From SKKC01 sp046542845 (lineage in GTDB: Bacteria > Spirochaetota > Spirochaetia > DSM-27196 > SKKC01): a stretch of 64,000 bases of DNA. The stretch spans positions 1 through 64,000 of the forward strand of contig JBKHAN010000007.1 in assembly GCA_046542845.1 (NCBI GenBank). Reading direction: 5' to 3'. Position numbers and translations under genes: made by a program. Under the pieces are notes generated by a model. It was not told where the DNA came from. It did not search any database and saw only the letters and a list, made by a program, of their open reading frames with translations. Shown here one piece after another: positions 16,312 to 25,065 of the stretch. Positions within the stretch are counted from its first letter, which is position 1, and each line of letters begins with the position of its first letter.

Positions 16312-18897
16312 ATGCGAACCCGTGCCCTGGTCGCCATTGCGATCATATTTTTACTTCCCGGTGTTCTTGGTGCTCAGGACAACGAATGGTTTCTCGAACG
16401 CGAGATCGTAGATATCACGTTCGAAGGCCTTGAGAACGTACGCGAAAGTGATCTCACTGGAGTCACCGAACCCTTTATTGGTCGTACCTTCACCGACAGT
16501 GTATTCAACGATATTCAGCGACGCCTGTTTGCACTCGATCTGTTTACCGATCTGATTCCCGAGGCGGTCAGACCTGCCGATGACGTCGGGATGATTCTGA
16601 ACTTTATTGTCACTGAACGGCCAACAGTTGCGGAGGTTCGGTTTGAAGGGAATAGGAACTTCAGAGCGACTCGCCTTATCGAGGAAATTGTTGTCGGTGT
16701 CGGGGACGTCGTCATAAGCTCACGCCTTCGAAGTGACACCGGCGCACTGGAAGATTTCTACCAGGAACAGGGCTACGCAAACGCGACCGTCGAACACGAG
16801 GTCTCAGACGTAGACGAAGACAACAGGCAGATTGTCACCTTTCGCATCGAGGAAGGTGCCCGCACCACGATCGATGAAGTTCAGTTTGTCGGGAACGCGT
16901 TTGCGTCGGCAGGATCGCTCCGGCGTGCCATCGTGACCCGCGAGCAGAGCATCTTTAACTCGGGGGTCTTTCGCGAAGGTAATCTGGAGGAAGACCGCGA
17001 AGCCATTCAGAGCTGGTACGCGGAACGAGGATTTGTCGATGCGCGGGTAAACGAGATAGACCGGGAGGTCATAGAAGACGACGACCCACTGCGCACGCGT
17101 CTCAGGATTACGTACTTTATTGAGGAGGGAGATCAGTTCACGTTTGATGGTTTCGAGTTCGATGGAAACGTCATTTTTTCAGAAGATCAGCTTCTCAGAG
17201 GCGTTCGGCTGCAGGAGGGGAGCGTACTCAACGCGGTACAGCTTCAGCAGGACTTTGACGCAATTCTTGACGTGTACCGTGAAGGCGGATATCTGTTCAA
17301 CGAGATCGACCTGGAGGAACGGCGTGACGAGACGAGCGACAGCATTGGCTACACGGTTCGTGTCGTCGAGCGCGGACGCGCACGCATTGAAAACATCCGT
17401 GTGCGCGGCAACGAACGAACACGGGACCACGTGATTCTGCGTGAAGTGCCTCTGCAGGAAGGGGACGTGTTCAGTCTCACGAGGCTCAGGCAGGGGCTGC
17501 AGAATCTGGCCAACACGCAGTTTTTCACCGGTGTCGTACACGATATACCTGAAGGAAGCGTACCGGGCTTGCTGGATCTTGTGCTGACCGTAGAGGAAGC
17601 ACCCACTACCGACCTGACCTTCGGTGTCACTTTCGGCGGAGGAGGGGATTTTCCCGTAAGCGGTCAGGTCGGCTGGCAGGACCGGAATTTCCGCGGACTC
17701 GGTCAGACCTTCGGATTGAACGCGACTGCATCTCCGGGAACGCAAAGTCTTTCTCTGACCTTTCAGGAACGCTGGTTCACCGGTCGGCCCTGGTCGCTCG
17801 GTGGGGACATCACCGTAACGCGTGACGTACGGCCGAACGAGCCGCAGGACGTTCTCTCACCGTTTGGCGTCACCGATCCATTTACGGGGGAATACGTGTT
17901 TTCGGGTGACCGGACTTTTAACGACACCGTGTACTCCGCCGGCGACCCCTTCCCGGGCATCCCGACAGACGAGGAGATCGAGGACTTGAACCTCGTCACT
18001 GACTTTGAGTACGCAGGCGGCAGCACAGGCGTACCCGAAGACTACCTTATGACCTACGAAGAGTGGAGCGTGTCCACCGGCGCCAACACGAGCCGGCGTT
18101 TCACGACTCCGATTGGACGGCTCACCCTCGGTACGAACGGACGGATCCGGGTTACATTTGCAACCTACGACGACACGCTCTTCCGACCTGCAGATCCCAT
18201 ACTCAGGGATAATCTGAACCAGTGGCGCTTTGTGAACAGCCTTGGATTCAACGCGTCCCTCGACGACAGGGATATTATCTTCAATCCGTCCTCGGGCGGT
18301 ATCGTACGCCAGGAACTCAGCTTTGTCGGAGGTCCACTCGGTGGTAACCGGCACTATATCAGCACGGATACGAGAGCCGAACACTTCTTCACCCTCTGGG
18401 ACCTTCCGGTCTCAGATTCGTGGAACTGGAAGGGAGTCCTCGGCGCACACACCTCCGTCGGGATTCAGTGGCCGACGTTTTTTCGCTGGGACGGAGGCGA
18501 CCCGTTCGAGCCAGGTCCGGACGAACTGTTCATAGACGGTCAGACGGTAGCGCGCGGCTGGCCACGCCGTGAGGGAGAAGCCAGGTGGAACAACTGGATC
18601 GAACTCCGGCAACCCATAGCACCACAGGTGGTCTGGTTTGACACCTTTCTTGATGCTGTCGCGCTGTACGACGAACGATCCGACATATTGAGCACGGAAA
18701 GGACCGATTTTCTGTTTACCATGGGCGCCGGGCTGCGATTTACAATTCCGCAGTTTCCGATACGGTTGTATCTCGGCAAGCGCTTCAGCTATGACAACGA
18801 TGGATTACAGTGGGAACCGGGCGACGTTTTCAACAATCCCGACCGGCCGGATTCCGGACTACAGTTTATCTTCAGTCTCGGCACGGAGTTCTTCTGA
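16312..18897 (+). CDS. bamA: Outer membrane protein assembly factor BamA (Omp85)
   Basis: Central outer-membrane component that folds beta-barrel proteins. It has 861 residues from ATG 16312, chosen because AAGGAG lies five bases upstream and a signal peptide (RTRALVAIAIIFLLPGVLGA) follows directly. Five POTRA repeats occupy roughly residues 24-410 (for example VRFEGNRNFRATRLIEE, VQFVGNAFASAGSLRRA, FEFDGNVIFSEDQLLRG and IRVRGNERTRDHVILRE). A 16-strand barrel follows and ends in an aromatic residue (LGTEFF). The lid-loop motif, VRGF in E. coli, reads ARGW here. It sits between tamB and skp, as expected for an envelope assembly operon. Confidence 0.96.
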   Translation: MRTRALVAIAIIFLLPGVLGAQDNEWFLEREIVDITFEGLENVRESDLTGVTEPFIGRTFTDSVFNDIQRRLFALDLFTDLIPEAVRPADDVGMILNFIVTERPTVAEVRFEGNRNFRATRLIEEIVVGVGDVVISSRLRSDTGALEDFYQEQGYANATVEHEVSDVDEDNRQIVTFRIEEGARTTIDEVQFVGNAFASAGSLRRAIVTREQSIFNSGVFREGNLEEDREAIQSWYAERGFVDARVNEIDREVIEDDDPLRTRLRITYFIEEGDQFTFDGFEFDGNVIFSEDQLLRGVRLQEGSVLNAVQLQQDFDAILDVYREGGYLFNEIDLEERRDETSDSIGYTVRVVERGRARIENIRVRGNERTRDHVILREVPLQEGDVFSLTRLRQGLQNLANTQFFTGVVHDIPEGSVPGLLDLVLTVEEAPTTDLTFGVTFGGGGDFPVSGQVGWQDRNFRGLGQTFGLNATASPGTQSLSLTFQERWFTGRPWSLGGDITVTRDVRPNEPQDVLSPFGVTDPFTGEYVFSGDRTFNDTVYSAGDPFPGIPTDEEIEDLNLVTDFEYAGGSTGVPEDYLMTYEEWSVSTGANTSRRFTTPIGRLTLGTNGRIRVTFATYDDTLFRPADPILRDNLNQWRFVNSLGFNASLDDRDIIFNPSSGGIVRQELSFVGGPLGGNRHYISTDTRAEHFFTLWDLPVSDSWNWKGVLGAHTSVGIQWPTFFRWDGGDPFEPGPDELFIDGQTVARGWPRREGEARWNNWIELRQPIAPQVVWFDTFLDAVALYDERSDILSTERTDFLFTMGAGLRFTIPQFPIRLYLGKRFSYDNDGLQWEPGDVFNNPDRPDSGLQFIFSLGTEFF

Positions 18898-18932
18898 GAC
18901 CCGTGCCGCGTACACCAGGGAGTAAAATTAAC

Positions 18933-19463
18933 GTGAGAATAAAACGATGTACCGTACTGTTTGTGTTCCTCTTCGGCGCCGTGTGGAGCCTCACCGCCGA
19001 ACAACTGACCACGGTGGCAGTTGTCGACATGGAACAGGTGCTGAACCAGTTTTTCAGCGAAAGTCAGGCCGTGCGCGCGTGGCGATCGGATGTTGAAGCA
19101 TTCGACGAGCAACGCCGCGAAATCGAAACGGAGATAACCGATCTCGAAGACGAGCGACTCGCCGCCGTCGAACGCGGGAACGATACGACCGCGCTTCGCC
19201 TTGAAGGTGAGATAGACGAGCGGAGAACGTTTTTAACCGAGTTCGTCCGCATTCGAAGAGCGCAGCTTGAGCGTCAGCGCGAAGCGCTCCTTGCCGGCGA
19301 CGATCAGTTCTTTCAGGAACTCGATGCCGCCCTTGCTTTTGTCGCCCAGAATGAAGGCTACACCCTTGTTGTCGATTCGGACCAACGCGGCCTTCTCTGG
19401 TTTTCGGATGAGGTAGATGTCACGCAGATGGTTGTAGGGAGATTGCGCGAGGTTCTCGAATAA
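18933..19463 (+). CDS. skp: Periplasmic chaperone Skp/OmpH family
   Basis: Holdase that keeps unfolded outer-membrane proteins soluble on the way to BamA. It has 176 residues from a GTG start at 18933, with AGGGAG about ten bases upstream. A signal peptide covers residues 1-22 (TVLFVFLFGAVWSLTAE). The mature part has the Skp pattern: VAVVDMEQVLNQF, a long charged coiled coil (residues about 45-130), and a closing strand GYTLVVDSDQRGLLWFSDEVDVT. It lies 35 bases after bamA and two bases before the mutS start. Confidence 0.88.
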   Translation: MRIKRCTVLFVFLFGAVWSLTAEQLTTVAVVDMEQVLNQFFSESQAVRAWRSDVEAFDEQRREIETEITDLEDERLAAVERGNDTTALRLEGEIDERRTFLTEFVRIRRAQLERQREALLAGDDQFFQELDAALAFVAQNEGYTLVVDSDQRGLLWFSDEVDVTQMVVGRLREVLE

Positions 19464-19464
19464 G

Positions 19465-22080
19465 TTGTCCGTTGAACTCACTCCCATGATGCAGCAGTAC
19501 GCGCGCATCAAGGAACAGCACCGGGACGCGATCCTGTTTTTCCGTCTCGGTGACTTTTATGAGATGTTTCAGCGCGACGCTGAACAGGCGTCCCGGATAC
19601 TGGGACTCACGTTGACGCAGCGTCAGGGTGTCCCCATGTGCGGTGTACCTCACCATGCAAGCCGCGGCTACATAGCGCGGCTGCTGAAAACGGGACGCAA
19701 AGTCGCGATCTGCGAACAAAAGCATGTGCCGGCGAATGGAAAGGGAATCGCCGAGCGCGAAGTTGTCGAGATTATCACGCCCGGGACGGTTATTGACGAC
19801 GACTATCTCGACCGGCGCGAGTCGAACTGTCTGCTCGTCGTTGGAAGCCCGGACGAGGCGAGCGTCGTGTGTGCCGTCGGCGATGTTTCTACGGGCACGC
19901 TTACGATAGAGCTTCTCGCATCCGGCGACACCGCGCCCGCCTTGCGAGGTATCATTGCCCGCACTCAGCCGAAGGAGATTCTCGCACAGCAGACCGTGCT
20001 TGAGTCGTCGTCGGAGGTAGCGTCGGTCCTCTCGGATCTTCCTGTATCCGTCGCCCGCATTCCTGACTGGAATTTTGACGCATCTATAGGGTTTGAACGC
20101 CTGTGCCGCACCCTCGGTACGGTAAATCTCAAGAGCCACGGGATCGAATCTGGTGATCCGGTCCTGGGATCCGTGGCGGTCTTTCTTTCCTACGCCGAAG
20201 AAACAACCGGGGTTCCACCCGTACTCCTCGGTGGATTCCGGGTTATGCGATCCAATACGCCCGTTCTCGACGAGTCAACCCTGCGAAATCTTGAAGTACT
20301 GCGGAATATGCAGGATGGAAGCAGATCGTACTCGCTCCTGCAGACGGTCGACGCCACTGAAACCGCCATGGGAGCGCGTCTTCTGGGCGCCTGGCTTGCC
20401 TCGCCGTCGGTCGATACGCAACAGATTGTCGCACGCCACGACGCGGTGGAGGCCTTGTATCGTTCGCAGACGCGCCTGACCGGAATCAGACGTGAGCTTC
20501 AGAGCATGTCCGATATCGAACGACTCGCCACCCGCATCGCTCTCGGCCGCGCTCACGGGAAAGACCTCAAGGCCGTCGCTCAGTCTCTGCGGCAGGTTGA
20601 AACGCTCAACGAGCTGCTCGGCGACCCCCGCGAAGCGCTGTCGGAAACCGCCGCCGACCTGTTGATCCCGATACCGGGTGAACAGGCGCGCGCACGGCTC
20701 GCCGACCTGGCTGACACGCTTGAGTCTGCGCTTGTCGAAAACCCTTCAACGGTGGAGAACGAGGGTAATCTTATCCGTCCGGATTATGACCCGGAGCTGT
20801 CGGATCTGCACACCATCCGCGACACCGGCGAGCAGCGTATGCAGGAACATCTTGAGTCGGAGAAAGCGGCATCCGGTTTATCTACCCTGAAGCTGAAATA
20901 TAATCGCGTCATTGGTCATTTTTTTGAAGTAACGCCGAGCCAGGCAGATCGGGTACCCCGACATTTCCGGCGACGGCAAAGCCTTGCAAACGCAGAGCGC
21001 TTCACGACCGACGAGCTCACCAACCTCGAACAGCGAATGTACGACGCCGAGGAAAAAATCATCAATCTGGAACGGACGATATTTCTGACGCTCCGGTCAC
21101 GGGCAATGTCGAACGCAGCGGAACTGGCCGGGACGGCGGCACGGGTAGCACGTATCGACGTACTCGCATCGTTCGCGTACACGGCGACTGTTCGCGCGTA
21201 TACGCGACCGCAGATCACCGACACACCGCTTTTGTCGATTCGCGAGGGAAGACACCCCGTTGTAGAAGCGCACGTCGCTTCGGGAGATTTTGTACCCAAC
21301 GACCTCGATCTGCACGCGGACCGCAATCGGTTCATACTCCTGACCGGCCCGAACATGGCCGGGAAGTCAACTTATCTCAGGCAGACCGCGCTCATTGTCC
21401 TGCTCGCGCAGACAGGAAGTTTCGTTCCCGCAGCAAACGCCACAGTCGGGATCGCGGACAGAATATTCTGCCGCGTCGGTGCAGGTGACAATCTGGCTCG
21501 GGGCGAAAGTACCTTTCTCGTTGAGATGAACGAGACCGCGTTTATCCTTCGCCAGGCTTCGAAACGAAGCATCATAATTATGGATGAAGTTGGCCGTGGA
21601 ACCGGCACCGTCGATGGGCTATCGATCGCACAGTCGGTATGTGAATACGTCGTCGACCGGATCCGATGCCGGACCCTGTTTGCGACCCACTACCACGAGC
21701 TGACAACCATGAAACTCGATGGCATTCACAACCACCGAATGGCGGTCAACGATCGTGGGGGCAGGATCGAGTTCCTGAAAAAGGTGGAAGAGGGTGCGAC
21801 GCTGCAGAGCTACGGAATACACGTTGCAGAACTCGCGGGTATACCCGAAGAGGTGATACAACGCGCGACTGAGCTGCTCGCAGAACACGGGGCCCGGTCA
21901 GCGGATCGCACGCACCCGCAGCAGGCCGAGCACAGTGATCGTGCACGTTCGGTGCAGTCGCTGTTTCAGACCGAAGAACTGGTAGCCGATATGCTGCGGA
22001 ACACGAATATAGACGAAACCACTCCATTGGACGCGCTTCTTTTCCTGCAGAAACTGAAGAAAATACTGCAATCAGAATGA
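19465..22080 (+). CDS. mutS: DNA mismatch repair protein MutS
   Basis: Recognises mismatches and starts repair. The 871 residues contain the mismatch-binding FRLGDFYEMF motif near residues 28-37, connector and lever domains, the Walker A segment TGPNMAGKSTYLRQ near 626-639, and the Walker B/signature region IIMDEVGRGTGTVDGLSIA near 707-725. A C-terminal tail carries the dimer-forming residues. The start is TTG 19465, one base after the skp stop; an alternative is ATG 19486, but the residues before it (VELTPMMQQY) fit the conserved family start. Its stop overlaps the comF start (ATGA). Confidence 0.97.
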   Translation: MSVELTPMMQQYARIKEQHRDAILFFRLGDFYEMFQRDAEQASRILGLTLTQRQGVPMCGVPHHASRGYIARLLKTGRKVAICEQKHVPANGKGIAEREVVEIITPGTVIDDDYLDRRESNCLLVVGSPDEASVVCAVGDVSTGTLTIELLASGDTAPALRGIIARTQPKEILAQQTVLESSSEVASVLSDLPVSVARIPDWNFDASIGFERLCRTLGTVNLKSHGIESGDPVLGSVAVFLSYAEETTGVPPVLLGGFRVMRSNTPVLDESTLRNLEVLRNMQDGSRSYSLLQTVDATETAMGARLLGAWLASPSVDTQQIVARHDAVEALYRSQTRLTGIRRELQSMSDIERLATRIALGRAHGKDLKAVAQSLRQVETLNELLGDPREALSETAADLLIPIPGEQARARLADLADTLESALVENPSTVENEGNLIRPDYDPELSDLHTIRDTGEQRMQEHLESEKAASGLSTLKLKYNRVIGHFFEVTPSQADRVPRHFRRRQSLANAERFTTDELTNLEQRMYDAEEKIINLERTIFLTLRSRAMSNAAELAGTAARVARIDVLASFAYTATVRAYTRPQITDTPLLSIREGRHPVVEAHVASGDFVPNDLDLHADRNRFILLTGPNMAGKSTYLRQTALIVLLAQTGSFVPAANATVGIADRIFCRVGAGDNLARGESTFLVEMNETAFILRQASKRSIIIMDEVGRGTGTVDGLSIAQSVCEYVVDRIRCRTLFATHYHELTTMKLDGIHNHRMAVNDRGGRIEFLKKVEEGATLQSYGIHVAELAGIPEEVIQRATELLAEHGARSADRTHPQQAEHSDRARSVQSLFQTEELVADMLRNTNIDETTPLDALLFLQKLKKILQSE

Positions 22081-22805
22081 ACACCGTCCAGGTATGTCGG
22101 GGTATGACATATCTTGCACGCGCCGAAGACTGGTTTCTGAACCGCCTGTGTCGTTCCTGCGGAACCCCGCTTGTGCTCTGCCCCGATCACACGGGATTAA
22201 TATGCCGTGAATGCAGGGTGGTACTCCAACGCTCGTATCTCAGCGGGCGTCTGTGCGAGTGCTGCGGCTCGCCACTTCTTGGCGGCCTTTCGCCGTGTCG
22301 CCACTGCAGGGAACACCCGCCTGCGTACACGAACCACCGTTCGGTCTTTTTATATACCTCGCTGCCCGCGACGCTCGTCGTTGATTTCAAGGGGCGCGGC
22401 TTTCGTCGGCTTGCTGCGTATTTCGCGGAAACGATGCTTACGGTGCTGCCTCCCTGCGACCTGCTCGTACCCGTGCCCTTCCGACCGGCATCGGTCCGGC
22501 AAAGACCATTTGATCCGGTAACGCTCCTCGTGCGAGAGCTGTCCCGTCTGAGCACCGTACCCTCCGGTTTTATCCTGAACCGCCGCGCCGGGCGGAGCCA
22601 GAAATCGCTGAGCCGGGAAGACCGTCTCACGAACCTTGACGGCGCGATACGTCTGAATCGTCACCGAAACACCTGTCTTCGAGGCCTGTCGCTTTGCCTG
22701 ATCGACGACGTCTTCACGACTGGTGCGACGGTCCATCAGTGCGCTCGCGTCCTGCTTCAAGACGAACCTGCCGCGGTGTATGTCAGAACGATCGCCATGG
22801 ACTGA
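22077..22805 (+). CDS. comF: ComF family phosphoribosyltransferase-like protein
   Basis: ComF-family proteins are associated with DNA uptake and with handling of internalised single strands. The 242-residue protein has an N-terminal cysteine-rich region with CRSCG, CRECR, CECCG and CRHC pairs (residues about 21-80) that probably binds zinc. A phosphoribosyltransferase fold follows, with VPVPFRPASVRQRPFD and the PRPP loop LIDDVFTTGATVHQC near 205-219. It is translationally coupled to mutS by an ATGA overlap. No other competence gene is in the window, so a role in transformation is not established here. Confidence 0.87.
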   Translation: MNTVQVCRGMTYLARAEDWFLNRLCRSCGTPLVLCPDHTGLICRECRVVLQRSYLSGRLCECCGSPLLGGLSPCRHCREHPPAYTNHRSVFLYTSLPATLVVDFKGRGFRRLAAYFAETMLTVLPPCDLLVPVPFRPASVRQRPFDPVTLLVRELSRLSTVPSGFILNRRAGRSQKSLSREDRLTNLDGAIRLNRHRNTCLRGLSLCLIDDVFTTGATVHQCARVLLQDEPAAVYVRTIAMD

Positions 22806-22839
22806 TCGTTTGTTCCTGCACAACGCGCAACACCCGTGA

Positions 22840-22869
22840 TTGACAGATCTTTCCGCGGATTGGTACACT
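22840..22869 (+). promoter_or_regulatory. Sigma-70 promoter of the rimP-nusA-infB operon
   Basis: TTGACA at 22840-22845 and TACACT at 22864-22869, 18 bases apart, with an extended TGG before the -10. The predicted start is near 22876, which puts the terminator-like hairpin at 22905-22933 inside the 5' leader. Confidence 0.75.
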
Positions 22870-22904
22870 CCTGCATAAGACAACTACGACCGGGAACGGG
22901 CAGG

Positions 22905-22933
22905 GAGTCGATATCGTATCGGCTCTTTTTTTT
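22905..22933 (+). terminator. Intrinsic terminator (attenuator) in the rimP-nusA leader
   Basis: GAGTCGATA (22905-22913) pairs with TATCGGCTC (22917-22925) over nine pairs, one of them G-T, around a three-base loop. Eight T follow at 22926-22933. It lies after the promoter at 22840-22869 and only 17 bases before the rimP ATG, so it would end most transcripts before the operon unless readthrough is regulated. Confidence 0.75.
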
Positions 22934-22950
22934 GTCCGGAACGTAAGGCA

Positions 22951-23391
22951 ATGGCACACAGCGACACACAGCTTACTCAGGACATCGAAGAACTGATCAA
23001 CGGGATGGGAATGAACCTGGTATCCATGAATCAGCAGGTCGTAAACGGTCGCCTGCACGTATCGCTTGTCGTCCACAAGCCCGGCGGGGTCAAACTGGAT
23101 GACTGCGCCGACGTTCATCGCACGGTACAGCCGCGAATATCGGTCCTGACCGGTCGAAGGGATTTGAGTATAGAAGTATCGTCGCCCGGAATAGGCCGAA
23201 AACTGAAAGAGCCGGGCGAGTATCGGCCCTTTATCGGAAGCATGATCAAAGTCCTTCCCCGGGACGGCGACTGGTTTTCGGCTCGTCTGCGTGCCTGCGA
23301 CGATACCACTGTTGAACTGGAGCGGGACGGAACCGTATCTCGCATGAGTTATGATACAATTACTGTGTCACGACTGGACGACACAGTCTAA
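22951..23391 (+). CDS. rimP: Ribosome maturation factor RimP
   Basis: Helps mature the 30S subunit. The 146 residues have the two-domain RimP layout: an N-terminal alpha/beta domain ending with VEVSSPGIGRKLKEPGEY (IEVSSPGIGRKL near 71-82) and a small C-terminal Sm-like barrel (MIKVLPRDGDWFSARL). The ATG at 22951 has TAAGG very close upstream. It is the first gene of the nusA-infB-rbfA-truB operon, as in many bacteria, and is preceded by a promoter and an attenuator-like terminator. Confidence 0.93.
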   Translation: MAHSDTQLTQDIEELINGMGMNLVSMNQQVVNGRLHVSLVVHKPGGVKLDDCADVHRTVQPRISVLTGRRDLSIEVSSPGIGRKLKEPGEYRPFIGSMIKVLPRDGDWFSARLRACDDTTVELERDGTVSRMSYDTITVSRLDDTV

Positions 23392-23412
23392 AGGGAACAG
23401 AGGAAACACACC

Positions 23413-25050
23413 ATGTCTGCTCAATTAGCCGAAGCAATTCGCCAGCTGGTAAGCGATAAAGGCATCAGTGAAGAACTGATCATGACCACGATCGAAGAGT
23501 TTCTTCGAGCGGCGTATAAGCGCAAGTTCGGACACGACGACAATGCCGTTGTGAAGTTCAGCGACGACGGGCAGGATGTAACCCTCTACGCCCAGAAAGA
23601 AATAGTCGACGAAGTCATGGACCCGGCGACAGAGATTGCGCTGAGCGAAGCGCTCGAACTTAACGATGAATGCGAAATCGGAGACGAACTGCTGATTGAG
23701 GTCGATCCGAGCGAATTCGATCGGGTCGCCGTACAGAGCGCGAAGCAGAAGGCGCGCCAGACGCTCCGGGAAATACAGAAAGATACCCTGTACAGTGAGT
23801 TCAAAGACAAAGTCGGCGAAATGATCATTGGCTACTACCAGCGTGAACGGAACGGCAACATCTTTGTCGACCTCGGAAAGACTGAGGGCATGATGCCCAA
23901 GCGATATCAAAGCCCGCGCGAAGTCTATCGCCCGAACGACCGGATCAAAGCGCTCATCTACGAAGTTTCGAAAACACCGACCGGCCTACAGATTATTCTG
24001 TCGCGCACACATACCGACTTCGTACGTCGGATTTTTGAACTCGAAGTTCCCGAGGTATACGACAAGACCGTTGAAATCTTCAAGATTGTCCGGGAACCCG
24101 GATACCGAACGAAAATAGCGGTGTATTCCAACAGGGACGACGTCGATCCGGTCGGAGCCTGCGTTGGAATGAAGGGTGTTCGAATACAGTCGATCGTTCG
24201 GGAACTCGAGGGCGAAAAGATTGATATTCTCAAGTATGATGTCGACACGCGAAGCTTTATCAAGAACGCGCTTTCTCCCGCCGAAGTCAGCAACGTCGTT
24301 ATTCTCGATGAGTCAAAACGTCAGGCCCTCGCGATCGTGCCCGAAACGCAGCTGAGTCTCGCGATAGGAAAACAGGGGCTCAACGTGCGCCTCGCCAACC
24401 GCCTGGCCGACTGGAACATAGACGTGAAAACCGAGGACCAGTTTGCAGAAATGGACATTGCCGCGGATACCAAGCGTGCCGTCAGCGCGCTCTTCGGTGA
24501 CGTGGAGGAAGAGGAAATCACTCGACTTGCCGAGCTTCCCGAGATACCACCTCGTATCGTCGACATTCTCGAGCGCCGCGGAATCGAGCTCATAGAGACG
24601 CTCGTCGGCATGACCGACGAGGATCTTCGCAGTATAGACGAACTCTCAAGCGAGGATGTCTCAATGCTGAATCGCATCATAGCCGAAAGCGTTGAGATCA
24701 TCGAGGACGAAGTCGAAGAAGAAGTCCCGGTCGAGCCGGTGGCTACTGACGAATTTGAAGATACCGGCGACGAGTCAGAGGCCGAAGACGAACGACTCGA
24801 GTCCGATCTTGACGAACCCGAAGATGAAGAAGAAGAGATCACCCTGATCAGCGAACTCCCCGATGTTCCGGATAACGTGGTTGAACGACTGCGTGCTGCA
24901 GGAGTCACGGAAGTCGTCGATCTACTCCAGATGACCGGTAAGCAGCTGAAAGCCGTGGAGGGTCTCAGCGACGAAGAGGTCGAACTGATACAGGAAATTG
25001 TCCGGGAAAGCGTTGAAGTTATCGAAGACGACGAGGACGAAGACTATTAG
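23413..25050 (+). CDS. nusA: Transcription termination/antitermination factor NusA
   Basis: Binds RNA polymerase and nascent RNA and tunes pausing, termination and antitermination. The 545 residues contain the N-terminal polymerase-binding domain (about 1-130), an S1 domain near 135-200, and two KH domains near 230-350 with GACVGMKGVRIQSIVREL and LAIGKQGLNVRLANRL. The C-terminal part has two helix-hairpin-helix-type repeats (near 372-430 and 475-538). They are separated by a very acidic linker and followed by the acidic tail VIEDDEDEDY. Length is above the 350-residue Gram-positive form. The gene follows rimP by 21 bases. Confidence 0.96.
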   Translation: MSAQLAEAIRQLVSDKGISEELIMTTIEEFLRAAYKRKFGHDDNAVVKFSDDGQDVTLYAQKEIVDEVMDPATEIALSEALELNDECEIGDELLIEVDPSEFDRVAVQSAKQKARQTLREIQKDTLYSEFKDKVGEMIIGYYQRERNGNIFVDLGKTEGMMPKRYQSPREVYRPNDRIKALIYEVSKTPTGLQIILSRTHTDFVRRIFELEVPEVYDKTVEIFKIVREPGYRTKIAVYSNRDDVDPVGACVGMKGVRIQSIVRELEGEKIDILKYDVDTRSFIKNALSPAEVSNVVILDESKRQALAIVPETQLSLAIGKQGLNVRLANRLADWNIDVKTEDQFAEMDIAADTKRAVSALFGDVEEEEITRLAELPEIPPRIVDILERRGIELIETLVGMTDEDLRSIDELSSEDVSMLNRIIAESVEIIEDEVEEEVPVEPVATDEFEDTGDESEAEDERLESDLDEPEDEEEEITLISELPDVPDNVVERLRAAGVTEVVDLLQMTGKQLKAVEGLSDEEVELIQEIVRESVEVIEDDEDEDY

Positions 25051-25065
25051 CGCGTACAGGCACAA

